From Dongibacter bovis (GTDB taxonomy: Bacteria > Bacillota > Negativicutes > Selenomonadales > Selenomonadaceae), in the NCBI GenBank assembly GCA_902763085.1, contig CACWQW010000006.1, positions 1 through 40,522 of the forward strand: a DNA stretch of 40,522 nucleotides. The letters are read 5' to 3'. Every line of letters begins with the position of its first letter. The stretch's first letter is position 1. Positions 35,082 to 40,522 of the stretch are shown here, piece by piece. The notes beneath the pieces are model-generated. The model did not search any database. It worked only from the letters and a program-made list of their open reading frames with translations, and was not told the DNA's origin. A program made the translations under genes and the position numbers.

Positions 35082-35128
35082 GGAATGCCGGAAGATGTAT
35101 TCCTCATCTCTGCATCTCCCGGCATTCC
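35082..35128 (-). other. Strong intergenic hairpin before etfB
   Basis: A 16-pair stem pairs GGAATGCCGGGAGATG with CATCTTCCGGCATTCC (one wobble) around a 15-nt loop. What follows on the minus strand is TGTATTTC, not a clean T-run. It fits an mRNA processing or stability element setting different levels for the dehydrogenase and ETF genes; partial termination is the alternative. Confidence 0.6.
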
Positions 35129-35168
35129 CTGCGAAAGCGGCAACCTTCCAGCCGCTCCCAAGACTTCC

Positions 35169-35369
35169 TCAGCTCTCGAGCTCATCTTTCGTGTAGCCCG
35201 GCAGGCAGCGGCAGGCTTCCTGCTCGTGCATCCACGTGAGATAGAGCATGCGGTCCTGATGCATCTTCTTGATCGCCTCGTCATTGACCGTGTGCTGATG
35301 GAGATACTCCGTCATCCGCCAAGGCTCGACTTCGTAGTAACCGTCTTTCTTTACAACCTTCTCAGCCAT
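35169..35369 (-). CDS. Small protein of unknown function (66 aa) in the ETF operon
   Basis: 66 residues rich in Tyr, His, Met, Glu and Lys; no signal peptide or membrane helix. It carries a CxC pair late in the chain (EQEACRCLPGY), which might bind metal or a cluster. It starts 3 nt after the stop of the iron-sulfur gene with GAGGTG just upstream, so it is translated with it. I do not recognise a family. Position and size suggest a small subunit of the oxidase complex or of its link to ETF. Confidence 0.7.
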   Translation of the reverse strand: MAEKVVKKDGYYEVEPWRMTEYLHQHTVNDEAIKKMHQDRMLYLTWMHEQEACRCLPGYTKDELES

Positions 35370-35372
35370 TTC

Positions 35373-36590
35373 TCACACCTCAATTCCCATGCAGTAAGCG
35401 ACGACTTCCAGGATGTGCACCGGCTCGATGTTGATGCCGGACTTCGTCTTCGTCTCGGCGAACATGTCCTTGCAGTGCGGGCACGCGAGCAGCAGCACCT
35501 CGGCGCCGACATCGTTCGCGTGGCGCAGGCGGCGCACGCCGATCTTGTAGGCGACATCCGGCAGCGCCTTGCGGAACGCGCCGGAGACGCCGTTGCCGCA
35601 GCAGTACTTCCACTGGAGGATCGGCTTCTCGACATCAGCGTGCGTGCCAGGCAGGGCCGCGATGATCTCGCGCGGCGCCTGGTAGTTGCCGCAGAGCTTG
35701 TTGAGGCTGCACGGATCATGGTACGTGACATTCTTATTGTACGGCTTCACGAACGCGATCTTATCCGCCTTGATGAGGTCGTTGACGTAGTCCGTGATGT
35801 AGACAACCTCGAACGGCAGCGTGCCGCAGTAGCGCGGATACTCCTTGATGAAGTAGGAGTACTCATGCGGGTTGACGAGGATGACCGTCTTGGCACCGGC
35901 GGCTTTGAGGTCGGCAACGTTCTTCTTTGCCGCCTCAACCCATTTGTCCTCATCCGTCTCGTAGAGCTCGCCCGTCGTGACGTGCGGATGCTTGAGGATG
36001 CCGAATTCCACTCCGGCTGCCTTGAGGATCTTCGCCGCGGCGATCGGCACTTCGCGCGTCTGGAACGCATTGTAGTAATCGACGAACATCATCGTCTCGC
36101 CGGCAAGCGGCAGGTCGAGGCCAGCAGCCCAGCTCGTGAGCTCCTCATCGGGACCTGCATCGTGCGCGAGGTGCTCATCGATGACCTGCTGCACCTCGTC
36201 GAACCCGTCGTAGTCGATGCCCTGCGCGTGGAGATCGCGGCGCATCTTGCGCACGAGATCGACGGTCGTCGTCGCATAGTGGTAGAAATCGCCGCCGAAC
36301 ATCGTGTTCGGGCACTTGAGCTCGCACTGGCCGCACTCGAGGCAGTGAATGAACTCGTTCTTCATCTCGGGGAGACTTGCGTTGCCGCACGCAAGCGCGA
36401 GCGTCGACGTGTGCACGCCGTAGGACGTATAGGACTCGTTGCGCTCCTCGACGTAGTCAGGACACCATTCGCGGCAGAACTTATGGCGGCAGGCGAAGAC
36501 GTTATAGCAGTCCTTCGTTAGTTCCTCCGAGACGGGCGCATCTTTCTTGACCGGCTCCTCGTAAAAATCCTTATAGCTGAGTATTTCCAT
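35373..36590 (-). CDS. Iron-sulfur (Fe-S)-binding protein, GlcF/HdrD-like
   Basis: 405-residue cytoplasmic protein. The N-terminal cluster region holds CRHKFCREWCP with an unusual spacing, then a regular CLECGQCELKCP. The C-terminal half has the CCG pattern YHDPCSLNKL, KYCCGNGVSG and LACPHCKDM, as in GlcF, LutA and HdrD/HdrB proteins. Such proteins carry electrons between a flavin dehydrogenase and the next acceptor. GGAGGG lies 6 nt before the ATG at 36590. It sits between the FAD oxidase and the 66-residue protein, so it is most likely the FAD protein's partner. Confidence 0.87.
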   Translation of the reverse strand: MEILSYKDFYEEPVKKDAPVSEELTKDCYNVFACRHKFCREWCPDYVEERNESYTSYGVHTSTLALACGNASLPEMKNEFIHCLECGQCELKCPNTMFGGDFYHYATTTVDLVRKMRRDLHAQGIDYDGFDEVQQVIDEHLAHDAGPDEELTSWAAGLDLPLAGETMMFVDYYNAFQTREVPIAAAKILKAAGVEFGILKHPHVTTGELYETDEDKWVEAAKKNVADLKAAGAKTVILVNPHEYSYFIKEYPRYCGTLPFEVVYITDYVNDLIKADKIAFVKPYNKNVTYHDPCSLNKLCGNYQAPREIIAALPGTHADVEKPILQWKYCCGNGVSGAFRKALPDVAYKIGVRRLRHANDVGAEVLLLACPHCKDMFAETKTKSGINIEPVHILEVVAYCMGIEV

Positions 36591-36623
36591 TTCCAGCCCT
36601 CCCTTTCTATCATGCAAATCATC

Positions 36624-38150
36624 TCAGTAGGCAAGATGCAGGTTGTACTTCCCGGGGTTCATGATGTTGTTCGGATCGAACATCTTCTTGATCCGCTTCA
36701 TGAGATCGAACTGACCGTCTGCGAGTTCCTTGTCGATGAGGACATCGATATCGCCCTCGCGGCAGGCGCCGTGGCAGATGGAGATGGAGCCGCCGAGCTC
36801 GACGGCGAGTTCTGCGATCTCGCGCTTCATGTCGAGCCAACGCTCCCAGAGCTCCGGCGTCATCGCGAGCTCATTGATGAAGACATCGACCTCGGCGAGA
36901 TAGTCGCCCCAGGTACGGTACGGGCCGCCCGTGTAGATGAAGCAGCCGGCGTCATCGAAGATGCCGTCGTATTTCTCGACGTACTTCTTGACGATCTTGT
37001 GCAGGCCGTGCGTGAACTCCGGGAGTTCGCTGTGGATCATGCAGTTATCCTCGCAGTGCCACGACATCGTGACGACCTGCCCTGCCTTGTTGCGGCAGTG
37101 CACGGCGAGATGATAGCGGTCGTGGCGGGTCGCCCAGTCGCCCCAGGCCTGCTCCTCGCCGAGGTAGTGGCCGCCCGCGGCCTTCATGATGGAAAGGGAC
37201 TTCTTGCGCGCCGCGAGGACTTCGCCTTCCGTGCCGGCGAACGTCGCCATGACGACGCATTTGACCGTCTCCGGCAGGGGGATGAACGCATCGTCATCGC
37301 GGCGCAGGAAATCGATCTTCTCGTCGTCAAACATGATGTAGTTGACGACGGACTTGATGCCGGAGATGCCCAGCTGGAAGAGGGCCTTGTAGGCGGCATC
37401 GTAGCTGCTGAAGCCGAAATAGGACGGGAACTCAACCTCCGGCTTCGGCGCGCAGTCGAGGACGGCCTCCGTCACGACACCGAGCGTGCCCTGATGGCCG
37501 AAGAAGAGCTCGAGCATGCGGTAGCCTGCCGACGAGTTGCGGCATTTCTTCGAGCCGCCCTTGCCGACGCGGACGATCTGGCCGTCTGGGAGCACGACCT
37601 CCATGCTGCAGACGAGGTTCGCCGGATGACCGGAGCCGGCGCCCGCAACGCTCCAACCGTTCGTGCCGATGCGGCCGCCGATGACAGCCGTGCCGTAGGA
37701 GGCGGGATCATCCGGATAATACATGCCGACTTTCGCGAGGACTTTGTTGAGCTCCTGCATATTGACGCCCGGCTGCACCGTGACCGTGCGGTTGATGTCG
37801 TCGACCTCGAGGATCTCCGCCATGCGCTTCATATCGAGGCAAATGCCCTTGTTGAGCGGGAACGCGCCGTCGGCGAGGCCGCAGCCAGCGCCGCGGGGGA
37901 CGACCGGCAGACGGTACTTGTTCGCAAGTTTCATGACTTCGGAGACCTCATCCGTGTCGCCCGGCAGGACGACGACGTCGGGGATGTGATCCTCCCAGCG
38001 CTGCATGGGGAACGGCGCGCAGGACGCTGCTCGAATGGCGCGGTCATGCATGCCCGTCATGACGTTTTCCTTGCCGACGATGTCCTCGAGTTCCTCGATG
38101 TGGTCGGCGACATTGCCGTAGTGAAACTTGCTGAAATCTATTTTGCTCAT
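36624..38150 (-). CDS. FAD-linked oxidase, GlcD/D-lactate dehydrogenase-like
   Basis: 508-residue VAO/PCMH-type flavoprotein. The FAD-binding half (about 55-240) shows VVPRGAGCGLADGAFPLNKG, GRIGTNGWSVAGAGSGHPAN and GHQGTLGVVTEAVL; the C-terminal cap shows CHGACREGDIDV and FDPNNIMNPGKYN. Relatives oxidise 2-hydroxy acids such as glycolate or lactate. An ETF pair downstream recalls the LctBCD-type lactate dehydrogenases, but here a separate iron-sulfur protein is present too. The substrate is unknown. GGAGGAGG lies before the ATG. Confidence 0.9.
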   Translation of the reverse strand: MSKIDFSKFHYGNVADHIEELEDIVGKENVMTGMHDRAIRAASCAPFPMQRWEDHIPDVVVLPGDTDEVSEVMKLANKYRLPVVPRGAGCGLADGAFPLNKGICLDMKRMAEILEVDDINRTVTVQPGVNMQELNKVLAKVGMYYPDDPASYGTAVIGGRIGTNGWSVAGAGSGHPANLVCSMEVVLPDGQIVRVGKGGSKKCRNSSAGYRMLELFFGHQGTLGVVTEAVLDCAPKPEVEFPSYFGFSSYDAAYKALFQLGISGIKSVVNYIMFDDEKIDFLRRDDDAFIPLPETVKCVVMATFAGTEGEVLAARKKSLSIMKAAGGHYLGEEQAWGDWATRHDRYHLAVHCRNKAGQVVTMSWHCEDNCMIHSELPEFTHGLHKIVKKYVEKYDGIFDDAGCFIYTGGPYRTWGDYLAEVDVFINELAMTPELWERWLDMKREIAELAVELGGSISICHGACREGDIDVLIDKELADGQFDLMKRIKKMFDPNNIMNPGKYNLHLAY

Positions 38151-38262
38151 TCTACACTCCTCCTCCTACTCTCTATGACATACAGTTCGAATGATTGCCA
38201 AAAATTAATTTACTGCATCGGCCTCACCTCCCCGATGGGGTGGCCCGCCCCATCTGATATCG

Positions 38263-39741
38263 TCAGCCCTCGAACCAGCCGATGGGCGCAACGTTCAAGT
38301 TCACGTTGATCTGCTTGACCTCCGTGTATTCCTCATAGCCGTAGGTGCCGAGCTCGCGGCCGCCGTTGCCGCTCTCCTTGTAGCCGCCCCACGGCGCTTC
38401 GTTGTACGTGGAATGATAGCCGTTGATCCAGGTGATGCCTGCCCGCAGCGCCTTGATCACGCGCATCGCCTTCGCACCATCCTGCGTGAAACAGGCACCG
38501 GCGAGGCCGTAGCGCGTATTGTTCGCCATGCGAATCGCATCTGCCTCGTCCTTGAAGACCTGCACCGCGAGCACCGGACCGAAAATCTTATCCTTGACGA
38601 TGCTCATGTCCTCCGTCGTATCCGTGAAGATCGTCGGCTCGACGAAGAATCCTTTTGCGAGATCTCCCTCCGTCATGCGATGACCGCCGCAGGCGAGCGT
38701 CGCGCCCTCCTGCACGCCGAGGTCGATGTAGTGGAGGATTTTCTCCATCTGGCGCTCCGAGACGAGCGGCCCCATCTCGACGCCGGGCATGAGCCCCGGC
38801 CCGACTTTGATCTTCTTCGCACGTTCGACGAGGCGGGCGATGAATTTGTCCGCGATGCTCTCCTCGAGCAAGAGGCGGGATCCCGCCGCGCAGATCTGCC
38901 CCTGTCCGGCGAAGATCGCGAAGAGCGCGAAATCGACGGCCGTCTCGAAATCCGCATCGGCGAAGACGATGTTCGGCGACTTGCCGCCAAGCTCCAAAGA
39001 GACGCGCTTGAGGTTGCCGACAGACGCGGCGAGGATCTTCTTGCCCGTCACCGTACCGCCCGTGAACGCGATCTTATCGACATCCGGGTGCTCGCTGAGC
39101 GCCGCGCCGACCGTCGCGCCCGCACCGAGCACGAGGTTCGCCACGCCCTTGGGGATGCCGACCTTCTCCATGAGTCCGAAGAACTTGATCGTCGAAAGCG
39201 GCGTGATCTCCGCCGGCTTGAAGACGACCGTGTTCCCGGCGGCGAGCGCCGGCGCCATCTTCCACATCGCCATGAGCAGCGGATAGTTCCAGGGAACGAT
39301 CTGCGCGCAGACGCCGATCGGCTCGCGCACCGTGAGCGCCTGCATGTCCTCCGGCACATCGTAGGTGACGCCGTAGGGCTTCGTCGCGAGGCCTGCGTAG
39401 TAGCGCAGGCAGTTCGCCGCGTCGCTCACATCGCACTCTGCCTCTCTGAGCGGCTTGCCGCTGTCGAGCACCTCGAGGTGGGCGAAGTCCTTTGCCTCAG
39501 CTTCGAGCGCATCGGCGAGCGCGAAGAGGAGTGCTGCCCTCTCCCCTGCTTTCATCTCGCGCCAGGAGGAATGGTCGAATGCCTCACGCGCCGCCTTGAC
39601 AGCTGCATCGACATCTTCCTTCGCTCCCTCGTAGACTGTTCCGATCACCGACTGGTCGGCGGGGTTGATGATGTCCCGCGTCACGCCGGACTTTGACGGC
39701 ACCCACGCACCATCGATATACATGCGTCCCGGCTCTGCCAT
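38263..39741 (-). CDS. NAD(P)-dependent aldehyde dehydrogenase, betaine-aldehyde dehydrogenase-like
   Basis: 492-residue ALDH-superfamily enzyme oxidising an aldehyde to an acid. Catalytic Glu250 lies in LELGGKSPN and nucleophile Cys284 in GQGQICAAGSR, with the usual spacing of 34. PWNYPLLMAMWK, TGGTVTGKKI and EIFGP-like KIFGPVL complete the pattern. It resembles GbsA/BetB and gamma-aminobutyraldehyde dehydrogenases, but substrate cannot be read safely. The ATG at 39741 has AAGGGAG nine nt upstream. First gene of the operon. The 112-nt gap before the FAD oxidase gene holds a GATGGGG/CCCCATC hairpin without a T-run. Confidence 0.93.
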   Translation of the reverse strand: MAEPGRMYIDGAWVPSKSGVTRDIINPADQSVIGTVYEGAKEDVDAAVKAAREAFDHSSWREMKAGERAALLFALADALEAEAKDFAHLEVLDSGKPLREAECDVSDAANCLRYYAGLATKPYGVTYDVPEDMQALTVREPIGVCAQIVPWNYPLLMAMWKMAPALAAGNTVVFKPAEITPLSTIKFFGLMEKVGIPKGVANLVLGAGATVGAALSEHPDVDKIAFTGGTVTGKKILAASVGNLKRVSLELGGKSPNIVFADADFETAVDFALFAIFAGQGQICAAGSRLLLEESIADKFIARLVERAKKIKVGPGLMPGVEMGPLVSERQMEKILHYIDLGVQEGATLACGGHRMTEGDLAKGFFVEPTIFTDTTEDMSIVKDKIFGPVLAVQVFKDEADAIRMANNTRYGLAGACFTQDGAKAMRVIKALRAGITWINGYHSTYNEAPWGGYKESGNGGRELGTYGYEEYTEVKQINVNLNVAPIGWFEG

Positions 39742-39823
39742 GCTCGCCAGCTCCCTTCTGATAAGACTGTACCTCATGCACAAAAAGCGCTCATACCCTC
39801 GTCGGATATAAGCGCCCTTGCTC

Positions 39824-39852
39824 TTGACTTGCTGTTTTCTTTTGTTTACAAT
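39824..39852 (+). promoter_or_regulatory. SigA-type promoter toward the DUF3089 gene
   Basis: TTGACT, a 17-bp spacer and TACAAT on the plus strand, giving a leader of about 170 nt. Its -10 box is only 3 bp from the -10 box of the opposite aldehyde dehydrogenase promoter, so the two must compete. Confidence 0.65.
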
Positions 39853-39855
39853 GTC

Positions 39856-39884
39856 ATTTTAGCACCGGCCCCCACAGGGGACAA
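39856..39884 (-). promoter_or_regulatory. SigA-type promoter of the aldehyde dehydrogenase-ETF operon
   Basis: TTGTCC, a 17-bp spacer and TAAAAT on the minus strand. The start of transcription would be about 108 nt before the ATG. The weak -35 box suits activation from the dyad at 39915-39933. Confidence 0.62.
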
Positions 39885-39914
39885 CGGCACGCGTCACAAT
39901 CATCGACTGCAAAC

Positions 39915-39933
39915 TTTGTTCACCGTGCACAAT
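39915..39933. promoter_or_regulatory. Operator-like dyad upstream of the aldehyde dehydrogenase promoter
   Basis: ATTGTGCACGGTGAACAAA on the minus strand, a dyad TTGT-CAC/GTG-ACAA with one mismatch. Its near edge is 59 bp from the near edge of the -10 box, identical to the permease case. It lies in the gap between divergent genes and could also affect the plus-strand gene. Confidence 0.65.
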
Positions 39934-40027
39934 CAAAACTCCATATTTTACGCACAAAAAAGCAGGAACGATGAACATCGTGTCGAATAATAGTAATCAA
40001 GAAATCAAATAGAATGGAGTGAGTCCA

Positions 40028-40522
40028 ATGGAACGTATTTTCTTAATGAATCCCATTAAAACAATCATCAATACTGTAAAGGGCTTATTTCATGAAGCAC
40101 CGCGCAAAGCCGTCGACTACAGCCGCGCGGAGAACTGGGCCTTCCTCGCAGATACCACGGGTGCCGAGGCGGAGAATCCGCCCGCCGACGTCTTCTTCAT
40201 CAGCCCGACCGCCTGCCTCGGCCGCTACGAGCCCTACTTCCTCGATCTCTCCAACCAGAAGGAGAAGACGGCACTCGCCAAGGTCATCCGCATGGAGAAA
40301 GGCATCTACGACCGAAACAGCCGCTTCTTCGCGCCCTACTACCGTCAGGCGGGGTTCGAGGTCTACTCGTTCGGCGAGGACTTCCGCGAGGAGTGCCTGC
40401 GCGACGCGCATGAGGACGTCGAGGATGCCTTCCAATATTATATGGAACATTACAATGACGGGCGTCCCCTCATCATCGCAGGCTTCTCCCAGGGCGCCGA
40501 CCACGTGCTGCGCCTCCTCAAA
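40028..40522 (+). CDS. DUF3089-type alpha/beta hydrolase-like protein (3' part missing)
   Basis: The only plus-strand gene found; 165 codons before the window ends. After a short hydrophobic start (RIFLMNPIKTIINTV) come PADVFFISPTACLG, FFAPYYRQAGFEVYSF and DVEDAFQYYMEHYNDGRPLIIAGFSQGA. GFSQG (Ser154) is a nucleophile elbow of alpha/beta hydrolases; the pattern fits the DUF3089 family, whose substrates are unknown. GGAG lies 8 nt before the ATG. It is transcribed away from the aldehyde dehydrogenase operon. Confidence 0.78.
   Translation, partial: MERIFLMNPIKTIINTVKGLFHEAPRKAVDYSRAENWAFLADTTGAEAENPPADVFFISPTACLGRYEPYFLDLSNQKEKTALAKVIRMEKGIYDRNSRFFAPYYRQAGFEVYSFGEDFREECLRDAHEDVEDAFQYYMEHYNDGRPLIIAGFSQGADHVLRLLK

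Noticed and set aside
38236..38255. Terminator between the aldehyde dehydrogenase and FAD oxidase genes
   Set aside because: The GATGGGG/CCCCATC stem is real, but no T-run follows directly, so it was noted only as a possible processing hairpin.

Overview
The window looks like chromosomal DNA of a GC-rich, anaerobic, Selenomonas-like member of the Negativicutes. Two gene sets point there. One is a Firmicutes housekeeping set: RNA polymerase delta factor, DivIC, YabR, YabN, a YwiB-like protein next to argS, and TilS-Hpt-FtsH. The other is a set that needs an outer membrane: a TonB-dependent receptor with TonB/ExbB/ExbD. No rRNA, tRNA, CRISPR array, insertion sequence or prophage was found. Every gene is on the minus strand except a partial one at the right edge, so minus-strand reading runs from right to left.

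Positions 1-11467 carry a housekeeping block that keeps, with gaps, the Bacillus order mfd-yabN-divIC-yabR-tilS-hpt-ftsH, without its sporulation genes. HU, an SDR oxidoreductase, a diacylglycerol-type glycosyltransferase and a duplicated zinc-ribbon protein sit inside it. Positions 11613-15866 hold pyrG and a ywiB-argS-rpoE(delta) operon with its own promoter and terminator. Positions 15917-19436 hold a chemotaxis cluster: a CheY-CheX fusion, a stand-alone CheX, and a chemoreceptor broken by one in-frame amber codon.

Positions 19609-25906 form what looks like one iron-regulated heme operon: ChuW/HutW radical SAM, ExbB, ExbD, TonB, flavodoxin, outer-membrane receptor. It has a consensus promoter overlapped by Fur-box-like sequences and a strong terminator at the far end. 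Positions 25940-28071 hold amtB-glnB for ammonium uptake and sensing, behind a roughly 270-nt structured leader that contains a terminator-like hairpin.

Positions 28116-39933 are the most interesting part. A seven-gene operon encodes an aldehyde dehydrogenase, a GlcD-like FAD oxidase, a GlcF-like iron-sulfur protein, a 66-residue unknown protein, EtfB, EtfA and a membrane iron-sulfur protein resembling EtfAB:menaquinone oxidoreductase. It is followed by an amino-acid-type permease and a PucR-family regulator. The aldehyde dehydrogenase and permease promoters both carry a closely related 19-bp dyad at exactly the same distance from the -10 box. This suggests one regulon for uptake and oxidation of an unknown substrate, with electrons passed through ETF to the membrane quinone pool. 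A divergent DUF3089 hydrolase gene runs off the right edge.
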